Source of the DNA: an uncultured Coriobacteriaceae bacterium
Lineage (GTDB): Bacteria > Actinomycetota > Coriobacteriia > Coriobacteriales > Eggerthellaceae
Assembly: GCA_900552365.1 (NCBI GenBank)
Contig: URZP01000035.1
Coordinates: 1 to 13,857 of the forward strand
Direction: 5' to 3'
Length of the DNA: 13,857 nucleotides
The position numbers and the translations under genes are program-made. The stretch's first letter is position 1, and every line of letters begins with the position of its first letter. Below the pieces are notes generated by a model, which ran no database searches, had not been told where the DNA came from, and saw only the letters and a list, made by a program, of their open reading frames with translations. Positions 1 to 7,924 of this stretch are shown here, piece after piece.

Positions 1-12
1 AGGAAAAATCAC

Positions 13-1425
13 ATGCCATACGACAATCAGCAGTTTGCTCGTCGAAATGACGACTACCAGCAGAATTCCCCAAATGAGCGCAAGATTCCCCAGAATATCG
101 AGGCGGAGAAATCGGTGCTTGCTGCTCTTATGCTGAACGCTGAGGCTGCTGAGGATATTCTGGTCAAACTAAAGCCCAGCAACTTTTATCGCCCTGCTCA
201 TCGAGTTATCTTCGAGGCTGCGTACGGGTTGAACGAGCGCAACATCCCTATCGATCAGATTTCGCTTGCCGACACGCTTGCTGCTTCAGGTCAGCTTGAA
301 GCAGTGGGTGGTCGTGAATACATTCTTTCGCTGGCTGATAATACGTTCGCGCTTACCAATTGGCAAAACCACGCTGACATTGTGAAGCGCACGTCGGTGC
401 TGCGCGACTTGATTTACGCCGCAGCCGAGATCAACGCGCTTGCCTATGAAGCGCCCGACAACCTTTCTGAGGTTGTCGAGACTGCCGAGAAAACCTTGTT
501 CAACGTAACCGAGCAGCGCATCTCCTCTACGTTCGTGAAGATGGATTCGCTTATCACCTCTGCGTTCGAAGAGATCACGCGCATGTCTGAGAATCAAAGC
601 GACATGCAAGGTGTTCCCACGGGTTTTACTGACGTTGACAGCTTGTTCCATGGCCTGCGCGGCGGAGACCTTGTCATTCTGGCGGCTCGACCTGGTGTTG
701 GTAAGACCTCGTTTGCTCTGAACCTTGCAATCAACGCTGCAAAGCGCGGCACTTCGGTTGCTTTCTTCTCGCTGGAAATGAGCGCCATTCAGCTGGTTCA
801 GCGTATTCTATCGTCGGAATCGGGCGTCGCGCTTTCCTCTGTTCGTGGTTCGGGAAAGCTGTCCGATGCCGATTGGGGCGCCCTCGCCGATGCGTGCAAC
901 AGGCTTTCAAAGCTTGATATGTACATCGACGACACGCCCGGCCTTTCCATTCTTGAGGCACGCGCCAAGGCTCGCCGCGAGTTGCGCCACGTTCAGGGCA
1001 ACGGCCTTATCGTCGTCGACTACCTTCAGCTTATGTCTTCGCCGAAGTTGCGCGGCGATGGCAACCGCGCTGTCGAGATCGGCGAGATCTCCCGTGGCCT
1101 TAAGATCCTCGCTAAGGAAATGGACATGCCCGTTATCGCGCTGTCGCAGCTTTCTCGTCAGGTTGAGATGCGCGCCGATAAGCGCCCGATGCTCTCCGAT
1201 CTTCGTGAATCGGGCAGTATCGAGCAGGACGCCGATATCGTCATGTTCATCGACCGAAGCATGGACGAAACTGAAGCCGAGCGAGATGGACGCCCTGATT
1301 TGAACACGGCCACGCTCATCGTTGCAAAACATCGTAACGGTGCCACCCGTGATATCACACTTACCTTCATTCCTGAAAGAACCCGCTTCATGGATTATGC
1401 GGACGACTCGCGCGTTCCGTACTAG
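13..1425 (+). CDS. dnaB: Replicative DNA helicase DnaB
   Basis: This is the hexameric 5'-to-3' helicase that unwinds DNA ahead of the replisome. The 470-residue protein has the usual length. An N-terminal DnaB domain (about 25-130) carries the primase-contacting region, a linker follows, and then a RecA-like C-terminal ATPase. Walker A is ARPGVGKTS (residues 225-233, Lys231). Walker B is LIVVDYLQL (332-340). The downstream SGSIEQDADIVMF stretch (400-412) matches helicase motif H4. No intein interrupts the ATPase. The start is supported by AGGAA at bases 1-5, seven bases before the ATG; the ~25 residues before the conserved PQNIEAEKSVL motif are a polar, variable tail. A terminator-like hairpin follows, so dnaB probably ends its transcript. 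Upstream genes lie outside the window. The identification is very secure. Confidence 0.98.
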   Translation: MPYDNQQFARRNDDYQQNSPNERKIPQNIEAEKSVLAALMLNAEAAEDILVKLKPSNFYRPAHRVIFEAAYGLNERNIPIDQISLADTLAASGQLEAVGGREYILSLADNTFALTNWQNHADIVKRTSVLRDLIYAAAEINALAYEAPDNLSEVVETAEKTLFNVTEQRISSTFVKMDSLITSAFEEITRMSENQSDMQGVPTGFTDVDSLFHGLRGGDLVILAARPGVGKTSFALNLAINAAKRGTSVAFFSLEMSAIQLVQRILSSESGVALSSVRGSGKLSDADWGALADACNRLSKLDMYIDDTPGLSILEARAKARRELRHVQGNGLIVVDYLQLMSSPKLRGDGNRAVEIGEISRGLKILAKEMDMPVIALSQLSRQVEMRADKRPMLSDLRESGSIEQDADIVMFIDRSMDETEAERDGRPDLNTATLIVAKHRNGATRDITLTFIPERTRFMDYADDSRVPY

Positions 1426-1469
1426 GGCATATCAGCCGCCGGGAAGTTATTTCAATCGTTTGTTTAGTT

Positions 1470-1507
1470 GGGGGTGCGTCTTCATCACGTGCCCCCGATG
1501 TCTTTTT
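1470..1507 (+). terminator. Probable intrinsic terminator after dnaB
   Basis: A ten-pair hairpin, GGGGGTGCGT (1470-1479) with ACGTGCCCCC (1487-1496), closes a seven-base loop. Two of the pairs are G-U wobbles. A run of five T follows at 1503-1507. The T run is offset six bases from the stem, so this is a weaker fit than a classic terminator, but its place 45 bases after the dnaB stop codon supports it. Confidence 0.6.
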
Positions 1508-1564
1508 GCGCGTCGACGAGCAGCCAACGTCGTCCTTGTCTCCCCGCGATTGCCTCATACGCGC

Positions 1565-1570
1565 TAAACT
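1565..1570 (+). promoter_or_regulatory. Candidate -10 box for a leaderless transcript of the SbcD-like gene
   Basis: TAAACT fits the TAnnnT pattern of a -10 box and ends six bases before the ATG at 1577. Transcription from it would therefore start at or next to the first codon. No convincing Shine-Dalgarno precedes the gene, only GAAG, and no good -35 lies 16-18 bases upstream. Leaderless mRNAs are common in actinobacteria. This is a positional argument only. Confidence 0.35.
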
Positions 1571-1576
1571 GAAGCT

Positions 1577-2923
1577 ATGGCTAAACAAGTGACATTCATT
1601 CATGCGGCGGACCTTCATATAGGTGCGCCCTTCCGCGGCTTAAGATCGCTTTCACCGGCATGGTCGAAACGCCTTGAGCGCGCGATCATGGAAGCATACG
1701 CCCGCGTCATCGACGCCGCGATAGACAACGAGGTTGATTTCGTCATCATCGCCGGCGACGTTTTCGACACGGCGCGTGCTTCATACGGCGACTACATGGG
1801 CTTCTTCAAGGGTCTTCAGCGTTTGAACGAGGCCGATATCCCTGTGTATCTGGTAACGGGCAATCACGACCCGTATACCTCGTGGAGCAGGGACTTCGTT
1901 GAATTCCCGCCGAATACGGTGATGTTCGGCGCCGAGTCGCCGACGTTTGCGGCGTACTCGCGCAATGGCAAGCCGCTGTGCTTGCTGGGCGGTCGCAGCT
2001 TCTTCAATCAAACATGGCCCGAAGACCGTGACATCTCGGAGGGGATCTCTCGTGAGGAAGCCGTCTTAGCACTTAAGCGTCAATTCACCGCAGGAGCCGA
2101 TGCGACGCGCGGCGCACATGCCCAATCTGACCAAAAGCTCGAAGCCGACCTGAAGGCAATTGACAAAGCTCCGTTCATGGTGGGCGTCATTCATACGGGT
2201 CTCGATAAAGATTTCAAAGCTCCGGTGAAACCGGCGTCGTTGCTTGACCGCGGCGTCGATTACTGGGCTTGCGGCCACATTCATAGGCGCCAGGCGTATC
2301 CATCGCTGAAGGACCCGCGCGTGGTGTTCTCGGGCGACGTACAGGGTCGCGACATCAACGAGGATGGTTCTCGTGGGTGCTATTTGGTTACTTTGGAGGA
2401 AAAGAAGGATCCCCAACTGCGCTTCAGCCCTACAGCAAGCGTGGTATGGGAAAAGCGGAAGGTGGACGTTTCGGAGTGCTTGACAGTCGCCGATGTTACC
2501 TCGGCCATTTTGAAAGAGATGTTCGGCGCGAATGGCAAGGCTCAGTGCGAAGAGATGTGCGTTCGCGTCACGCTTACCGGCAAGACCGACTTGCATGAAA
2601 CGCTTTCGCGCGGCCGCGTGATCGAGGATATTCGCGAGAACGTGAACGCGAGCTACCCTGTTTTCTTTTGTGACGCGATCATCGACAAAACCTCAGCGCC
2701 GTTCGATAAGAAGGCCTTGGCGAAGGAAGGCCTGTTCCCCGCTTCGCTTATGGCAATCGCCGACCAGGCAAGGAAGTCCCCTGCCGAGCTGAACCGCTAT
2801 CTTACCGAGGAGTTCTTGGCGCATGGGTTGGATCTTCCTGCTGACGTGATTGAGCACCCAAAGCGATGCGTGAACGCGGCCGAGGATCTTGCACTCGATC
2901 TGCTTATGGAGGCGTCTAAATGA
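1577..2923 (+). CDS. SbcD/YhaO-type metallophosphoesterase (DNA exonuclease family)
   Basis: This is a calcineurin-like metallophosphoesterase of the SbcD/Mre11/YhaO group, whose members are Mn-dependent nucleases that trim DNA ends. All five metal-site motifs are visible in the 448-residue protein: ADLHIG (Asp12, His14), GDVFD (Asp61), GNHD (Asn96, His97), a lone His206 in VIHTGLD, and GHIH (His234, His236). A GDVQGRDINEDGSRG segment follows at about 253-267, as in YhaO-like proteins. Residues 290-448 form the capping/C-terminal region that usually contacts the ATPase partner. The ATG is chosen because it puts the first motif at residues 11-16, as in the family. The gene overlaps the next by four bases (ATGA), implying translational coupling with its ATPase. 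It is closer to YhaO-type proteins than to E. coli SbcD. Nuclease polarity cannot be read from the sequence. Confidence 0.88.
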   Translation: MAKQVTFIHAADLHIGAPFRGLRSLSPAWSKRLERAIMEAYARVIDAAIDNEVDFVIIAGDVFDTARASYGDYMGFFKGLQRLNEADIPVYLVTGNHDPYTSWSRDFVEFPPNTVMFGAESPTFAAYSRNGKPLCLLGGRSFFNQTWPEDRDISEGISREEAVLALKRQFTAGADATRGAHAQSDQKLEADLKAIDKAPFMVGVIHTGLDKDFKAPVKPASLLDRGVDYWACGHIHRRQAYPSLKDPRVVFSGDVQGRDINEDGSRGCYLVTLEEKKDPQLRFSPTASVVWEKRKVDVSECLTVADVTSAILKEMFGANGKAQCEEMCVRVTLTGKTDLHETLSRGRVIEDIRENVNASYPVFFCDAIIDKTSAPFDKKALAKEGLFPASLMAIADQARKSPAELNRYLTEEFLAHGLDLPADVIEHPKRCVNAAEDLALDLLMEASK

Positions 2924-5232
2924 AACGCTTCTTGAAATATGCTCGTATCGACAGTTTCGGTGCGTTCTCCAACAAAACCGTCGGACCCTTCGCGCCTGGC
3001 ATGAACGTTGTTTTCGGTAAGAACGAGGCGGGTAAGACCACCCTCTCGCAGTTCGTTGGCGGCTTGCTTTTCGGTTGGGAAGATGCCCGTACGAATCGAA
3101 ACACCTACAAGCCCGATTACGCCGAACGTGCAGGCGCGCTGGTGTTCGCTGCGCGCCCGGAAGGGGCATTTGAAGCAGGAGATTTCTCCCTTGCCGAAGG
3201 TACTTCACGTGAAACATCCGGTGAATCACCTGTTCAGGGAACTGTTCTTGAAAACGAAACGGTGATTTCCCGCGCTCGCAACGCCGATGGGTTGATCGGC
3301 GATCAGAGCGTGGTGGCCGACATCGACCGTGAAACGTTCCGCACGATGTTCTTGCTGACGTCTGACGAGTTGAGGTCGCTTCGCAACACCACTGACATCA
3401 CGTCTCATTTGCTTACTGCGGGTTCGGGAACCGAAGCAAGTCCGACATATGCCCTTGCGGATGTGAACGATCGAATCCAGGCGTATTCATCCAAGGCGGC
3501 ATCGGCGACGGATTCTCTTGTGCGAATCGCCGACGACATGAAGGCGACCCGCGCGCGTATCCAGCGTGCGGTTGACGAGACCGAGCATCTGAAGTCGGAG
3601 ACGCGCGAGTACCGCGCGCTTGAGGGTAAGCGCGAAGAGCTTTCGCGCCGAATCTCTAGCGCCAACGAGCAGATTGACGCTTTGGTTGGCAAGCGCGCAC
3701 AGTTGAAAAGGATGGACGAGCAGCGAGAGATCCTGCTTGACGAGCTCGCCGACTTGAAGGAACAGGCTCGTGATCAGCAGCGCGCCACCGCTCCTGATGG
3801 CGTCGCGAATGCTTTCGAGCCTGAGCTGCTTGAGCTTACTCCTGTCGAAGAGCGTGCTTTGCGCGAGAAGATGGACGACTTGTCGGAACGCCAGGTGCGC
3901 GCCGACCACGCGCTGCAAACCGCGGAGAGCGACTACGCTGCATCTGTGGCTGCGTATGATGCCCTGACTGAGTTGCAAGGCAACGAGGCGAAAGCTTCCG
4001 ACAGAAAGAATCAGCGCACCTTGAAGATCGTTCTTTCAATCGCGCTGCCCGTTGTTTTCGCTGTTCTTGGCGTTCCTGTTTTCATGCAGGGGCGCGTGAT
4101 CGGTAGTCTTTCCTTCTCGGTTTTGGGCGCAGTGCTCATTCTATTCGCCTTGGTGCTGGCGGCTGCAGCCGTGTTCTTGGTTGCCCGTCCCGAGCGCGAT
4201 GGGAAGACCTTGGATTCGCGTTTGCAGGACACCCAATGGGTGATGCTTCAAGATCAGAAGAAGCTCGATCAGGCGAAAGCGGCCAAGGACGCCGTTGACG
4301 AGCAGGTCGTCCGTTGGCTTTCCAGCAACGGATTCGGTCAGGCCGGTGGATCCATTCGCGTTGCCCGCTCCATTCTTGACGAAGTCCGCGATTTTCGCGC
4401 CAAAAACGAACTGCACATTCAGCAGGCCGCGTCGTATGAGATCAGTTTGGCGAACGCGAAGAATTCTCTGTCCGATTTGGACATGCAACGTAACAGGTTG
4501 ATCCGCTCGGTTGGAGAAATCGCCGATGAGGAGTGGGCGAACCTTGTTTCGTCGACTACGCGTACAACTCCGCTCGACGAATCCTCTATCGGCAAGGTGG
4601 TTGCCCGTAAGTCGGCACAACGCGACGAGATGGTTTCCTCGCTTGAAAAGATCGGCTTGCGTTATGGCGAATTGGGCGAGCAGTTGGCCCGCGCCCACGA
4701 TATGCGCGAGCTTGACGAAGCGAAGCAGCATTATCAAGAGTTGCGCACCCGCATGGCTGATGGCAAGGCCGACCTTGCTAATCTGCTGACGACGCGCTTT
4801 CTTCTTGAAAAAGCGGTTGAGGAGTGGGAGTCGCGCAGTCAGCCCGAAGTGTACCGCCGCGCAGGCGAGCTTCTGTCGCTCATGACTGACGGCGCGTGGA
4901 TTCGCGTCGCTCTTTCGCCGGAAGGCACGATTATCGCCACTGACGCTGCTCGCAACGAGCGCGATCCCAAGCATCTGTCGCTTGGAACGTGCCAGCAGCT
5001 TTACCTGGCGTTGCGCATTGCTTTGCTGATGTGCGCAGACAACGTCGGCGAGTCGGTGCCTATCTTGGCGGACGACATTCTGGTCAACTTCGACTCGCAG
5101 CGTCGTGCAGGTGCGGCTCGCGCGTTGGCCCAGCTTGCGCGCACGCGCCAAGTCATCGTCTTCACCTGTCATGAAGAAGTGGTAGAAGCGATGGGCATGG
5201 CCGACCCAGCCTGCACGGTGATCGATCTGTAA
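2920..5232 (+). CDS. YhaN/SbcC-like coiled-coil ATPase with a central membrane hairpin
   Basis: This is a 770-residue Rad50/SbcC-type ABC ATPase, most like the YhaN group. The N-terminal lobe has Walker A GKNEAGKTT (33-41, Lys39). The C-terminal lobe has the signature LSLGTCQQ (686-693), Walker B VPILADDIL (713-721) with Asp718-Asp719, a NFD D-loop (723-725) and switch His751. The lobes are joined by long charged coiled-coil arms (about 195-355 and 425-640). Between the arms lie two hydrophobic segments, about 367-390 and 394-422, joined by a very short turn: a transmembrane hairpin at the apex. There is no CxxC zinc hook; the only cysteines are 691, 705, 750 and 765. The start is fixed by GGAGG at 2908-2912, seven bases upstream, and by the ATGA overlap with the nuclease gene. 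It is probably the ATP-driven partner of that nuclease, held at the membrane. Bacillus YhaN is longer, about 960 residues. Confidence 0.85.
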   Translation: MKRFLKYARIDSFGAFSNKTVGPFAPGMNVVFGKNEAGKTTLSQFVGGLLFGWEDARTNRNTYKPDYAERAGALVFAARPEGAFEAGDFSLAEGTSRETSGESPVQGTVLENETVISRARNADGLIGDQSVVADIDRETFRTMFLLTSDELRSLRNTTDITSHLLTAGSGTEASPTYALADVNDRIQAYSSKAASATDSLVRIADDMKATRARIQRAVDETEHLKSETREYRALEGKREELSRRISSANEQIDALVGKRAQLKRMDEQREILLDELADLKEQARDQQRATAPDGVANAFEPELLELTPVEERALREKMDDLSERQVRADHALQTAESDYAASVAAYDALTELQGNEAKASDRKNQRTLKIVLSIALPVVFAVLGVPVFMQGRVIGSLSFSVLGAVLILFALVLAAAAVFLVARPERDGKTLDSRLQDTQWVMLQDQKKLDQAKAAKDAVDEQVVRWLSSNGFGQAGGSIRVARSILDEVRDFRAKNELHIQQAASYEISLANAKNSLSDLDMQRNRLIRSVGEIADEEWANLVSSTTRTTPLDESSIGKVVARKSAQRDEMVSSLEKIGLRYGELGEQLARAHDMRELDEAKQHYQELRTRMADGKADLANLLTTRFLLEKAVEEWESRSQPEVYRRAGELLSLMTDGAWIRVALSPEGTIIATDAARNERDPKHLSLGTCQQLYLALRIALLMCADNVGESVPILADDILVNFDSQRRAGAARALAQLARTRQVIVFTCHEEVVEAMGMADPACTVIDL

Positions 5233-5238
5233 TATAAT
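5233..5238 (+). promoter_or_regulatory. Perfect -10 box, likely purA promoter
   Basis: TATAAT begins at the base after the TAA stop codon of the ATPase gene. It lies 54 bases before the purA ATG, giving a short leader of about 45-50 bases. No good -35 is seen 17 bases upstream (CTGCAC is a poor match), so promoter strength is uncertain. No terminator lies between the ATPase gene and purA, so read-through is also possible. Confidence 0.5.
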
Positions 5239-5278
5239 CAAAAGCTGTTCGTTAAATCCATTTTGCCGCTTTTAAGCG

Positions 5279-5284
5279 AAAGGA
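5279..5284 (+). promoter_or_regulatory. Shine-Dalgarno deciding the purA start
   Basis: AAAGGA ends eight bases before the ATG at 5293. It lies downstream of the alternative in-frame TTG at 5263, so that TTG is unlikely to be the start. The nearby ATG at 5288 is out of frame and meets a stop after one further codon. Confidence 0.75.
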
Positions 5285-5292
5285 CGCATGTC

Positions 5293-6615
5293 ATGAACAC
5301 TGTACTCGTTGGCGCTCAGTGGGGCGACGAGGGCAAAGGCAAAGTAACCGACCTGATCTCCCGCGACTACGATTTCGTCGTACGTTACCAGGGAGGCAAC
5401 AATGCGGGTCATACCGTCATCCATGGCGACACGAAGCTGGCCCTTCATCTTATGCCGTCCGGCGTCATGTATGAGAACTGCACGCCTGTCATCGGCAATG
5501 GCGTGGTCATCGATCCCGGCGTCCTGATCAAAGAGATGGCAATGCTCGAAGCCGAGGGCATTTCCTGCAAGGCACTGAAGATCTCGTGCGACGCGCATGT
5601 CATCATGCCGTACCACAAGGATCTCGACGGCGCCGACGAGAAGAGCCTTGGCGAAAACAAGATCGGAACCACCAAGCGCGGCATTGGTCCGTGCTACCAG
5701 GACAAGATCGCTCGTAAGGGCATCCGCATGCAGGACCTTCTTGACGAGAAGATCTTCCGTCTGAAGGTTCAGACTGCTCTTTCTCAGAAGAACCCCATCC
5801 TCGAGAAGATCTATGGCATTCACACCTACACGGTTGAGGAGATCTGCGAGGAGTACCTTCCTTATGCCCGTATCCTGAAGCCTTACATCGTCGAGACCAC
5901 CGAGCTTTTGAACGGTGCCGTCCGCGAGGGCAAGAACATCCTGTTCGAAGGTGCTCAGGGCACGCTTCTTGACGTTGACCATGGTACATATCCGTACGTC
6001 ACCTCTTCTTCCTGCTGCGCCGGCGGCGCTGTGACGGGTACGGGCATCGGCCCGCGTCACATCGACCGCGTGCTTGGCATCGAGAAGGCTTATATCACCC
6101 GCGTCGGTGGCGGTCCTTTCCCCACCGAGCAGAAGTTCGCCGAAGACGGCGGCGTGGGCGAGGAAGCCGAGACTGGCGAGATGCTTTGCCAGGTTGGCCA
6201 CGAGTATGGCGTAACCACTGGTCGCAAGCGTCGTTGTGGTTGGTTCGACGCCGTCATCGGCCGCTACGCGGTTGAGGTGAACGGCCTTACCGATATCGCG
6301 CTTACCAAGCTCGATGTTCTTTCCGCGTTCGACACCATCAAAGTGTGCGTTGCGTACGAATGCGACGGCAAGCGTTACGACTACTTCCCCATGCAGCAGA
6401 GCGTTCTGTTCCATGCGAAGCCCATCTACGAAGAACTGCCTGGTTGGAAGGGCGTCGACATCACGGGTTGCCGCAACTTCGAAGAACTTCCCGAAAACGC
6501 ACGCAAGTACGTTGAGCATCTTGAAGAACTTACCGGTGCGCGCATCAGCATCGTGGCCGTCGGCCCCGATCGTGATCAGACCATCATGCGCAGCTGGTAT
6601 CGCGAGGAGGACTAA
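5293..6615 (+). CDS. purA: Adenylosuccinate synthetase PurA
   Basis: PurA joins IMP and aspartate with GTP hydrolysis to give adenylosuccinate, the first committed step from IMP to AMP. The 440-residue protein matches the usual 425-440. It opens with the GTP-binding loop GAQWGDEGKGK (residues 7-17), which contains the catalytic Asp and the P-loop-like glycines. GNNAGHTVIHGD follows at about 37-48 and contains the catalytic His41. Further signatures are GTTKRGIGPCYQDK (about 130-143), EGAQGTLLDVDHGTYPYVTSS (about 219-239), the aspartate-binding GVTTGRKRRCGWFD (about 299-312) and the guanine-recognising LTKLDVLS (about 329-336). The start at the ATG at 5293, rather than the upstream TTG, is set by AAAGGA. 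purD follows after four bases and its ribosome-binding site lies inside the purA 3' end, so the two are surely co-transcribed. Confidence 0.98.
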   Translation: MNTVLVGAQWGDEGKGKVTDLISRDYDFVVRYQGGNNAGHTVIHGDTKLALHLMPSGVMYENCTPVIGNGVVIDPGVLIKEMAMLEAEGISCKALKISCDAHVIMPYHKDLDGADEKSLGENKIGTTKRGIGPCYQDKIARKGIRMQDLLDEKIFRLKVQTALSQKNPILEKIYGIHTYTVEEICEEYLPYARILKPYIVETTELLNGAVREGKNILFEGAQGTLLDVDHGTYPYVTSSSCCAGGAVTGTGIGPRHIDRVLGIEKAYITRVGGGPFPTEQKFAEDGGVGEEAETGEMLCQVGHEYGVTTGRKRRCGWFDAVIGRYAVEVNGLTDIALTKLDVLSAFDTIKVCVAYECDGKRYDYFPMQQSVLFHAKPIYEELPGWKGVDITGCRNFEELPENARKYVEHLEELTGARISIVAVGPDRDQTIMRSWYREED

Positions 6616-6619
6616 TTAA

Positions 6620-7918
6620 ATGAACATCCTGGTCTTGGGCGGCGGCGGCCGCGAGCACGTCATCACTTGGGCGCTTGCGCAGTCCCCGAAAACCCAGAAC
6701 CTGTACGTTGCTCCCGGCAACGGCGGCACGTCGGATATCGCTCAGAACGTCCCCGCCCTTGATGCCAACGACGGTCAGGCTGTTTTGGAGTTCGCTCAGC
6801 AGAACGCCATCGACCTGGTTGTCATCGGTCCCGAGGCTCCGCTTGTCGCGGGCGTCGCAGATGTTCTGCGCGCAGCCGGCGTTGCGGTGTTCGGCCCCGA
6901 TGCTCAGGGCGCTCAGCTTGAGGGCAGCAAAGCCTTTAGCAAGGCATTCATGGAGCGCTACGATCTTCCAACTGCCAAGTACGGTGTATTCACCGACGAG
7001 GAATCTGCCCTGGCGTACGTTCGCGAAGTCGGCGCGCCCATCGTCATCAAGGCCGACGGTCTTGCTGCCGGCAAGGGCGTCGTCGTCGCCGACAGCGAAG
7101 AGGCTGCAGAAGATGCCGTCCGCGAGTGTTTCGCCGGCGCTTTCGGCGAGGCCGGTTCCACTGTTGTCATCGAGGAGTGCCTGACCGGCCCCGAGTGCTC
7201 GCTTTTCGCATTTGTTTCGGCTGGCAAGGCCCATTGCATGTCCACCGCCCAGGATCACAAGCGCGCGTTCGACGGCGACTTGGGTCCCAACACCGGCGGC
7301 ATGGGCGCTTACTCGCCTGTTCCCATCGTCACCCCCGATCAGCTCAATGCCATGCGCGACATCATGGAGCGCGCGGCTGCAGCTACCGCTCAGGAGTTCG
7401 ATAACGACTATCGCGGTGTTCTGTACGGTGGTTTCATGCTTACCCCGCAGGGTCCGAAGCTGCTTGAGTTCAATGCCCGCTTCGGCGATCCGGAAACCCA
7501 GGTGGTCCTTCCCCGTTTGAAGAGCGATCTGGTGGACGTCATGATGGCTGTTGCAGAAGGTCGTCCCGAAGATGTCGAGCTTGAGTGGTCTGATCAGTGG
7601 GCTTGCGGCGTCGTTCTTGCTAGCGAGGGTTACCCCCGCGCTTACGAGAAGGGCAAGGTTGTTCTTGGTGTCGAGGATGCCAACGACCTCGATGGCGTCA
7701 CCGTGTTCCATGCGGGCACCAAGGTGAACGCCGACGGCGAGCTCATTACTTCCGGCGGCCGTGTCCTGAACGTCGTCGCCATGGGCGATACGTTCGAAGA
7801 GGCGCGTGACCTTGCATATCGTGCTTGCGATCTCATTAATTTCGAGGGTAAGCAGTATCGCCAGGACATCGGCCTTAAGGCAATGAAGGCAATGGAAGGC
7901 AATTCTACGGAGGATTAG
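6620..7918 (+). CDS. purD: Phosphoribosylamine-glycine ligase PurD (GAR synthetase)
   Basis: PurD makes glycinamide ribonucleotide from phosphoribosylamine, glycine and ATP, the second step of de novo purine synthesis. The 432-residue protein has the normal length. The N-terminal domain starts with NILVLGGGGREHVITWAL (2-19) and holds GPEAPLVAGVAD (70-81). The ATP-grasp domain has IVIKADGLAAGKGVVVA (141-157), DLGPNTGGMGAYSP (220-233) and EFNARFGDPETQ (283-294), which contains the family signature RFGDPE with metal-binding Glu/Asn nearby. The C-terminal lobe (about 330-432) is complete. Translation starts from GAGGAGG at 6604-6610, within the end of purA. It appears as a single-domain enzyme, not fused to purM or purN as in eukaryotes. 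The next gene begins six bases after the stop, so it forms an operon with purA and the radical SAM gene. Confidence 0.98.
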   Translation: MNILVLGGGGREHVITWALAQSPKTQNLYVAPGNGGTSDIAQNVPALDANDGQAVLEFAQQNAIDLVVIGPEAPLVAGVADVLRAAGVAVFGPDAQGAQLEGSKAFSKAFMERYDLPTAKYGVFTDEESALAYVREVGAPIVIKADGLAAGKGVVVADSEEAAEDAVRECFAGAFGEAGSTVVIEECLTGPECSLFAFVSAGKAHCMSTAQDHKRAFDGDLGPNTGGMGAYSPVPIVTPDQLNAMRDIMERAAAATAQEFDNDYRGVLYGGFMLTPQGPKLLEFNARFGDPETQVVLPRLKSDLVDVMMAVAEGRPEDVELEWSDQWACGVVLASEGYPRAYEKGKVVLGVEDANDLDGVTVFHAGTKVNADGELITSGGRVLNVVAMGDTFEEARDLAYRACDLINFEGKQYRQDIGLKAMKAMEGNSTED

Positions 7919-7924
7919 CCAACG

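Noticed and set aside
1577..5232. Reading the nuclease/ATPase pair as a phage-defence island.
   Set aside because: There is no mobile-element, toxin or accessory gene nearby, base composition matches the neighbours, and the pair sits among core genes, so a housekeeping DNA-processing role is likelier.
5263..5292. Upstream TTG start adding ten residues to PurA.
   Set aside because: The added residues match nothing in PurA, and the Shine-Dalgarno AAAGGA lies inside them, directly serving the ATG at 5293.
4141..6519. Long minus-strand frames opposite the ATPase gene (4141-5241) and purA (5272-6519).
   Set aside because: Both are shadows of strongly supported genes on the plus strand with complete family motifs; neither has its own family signature.
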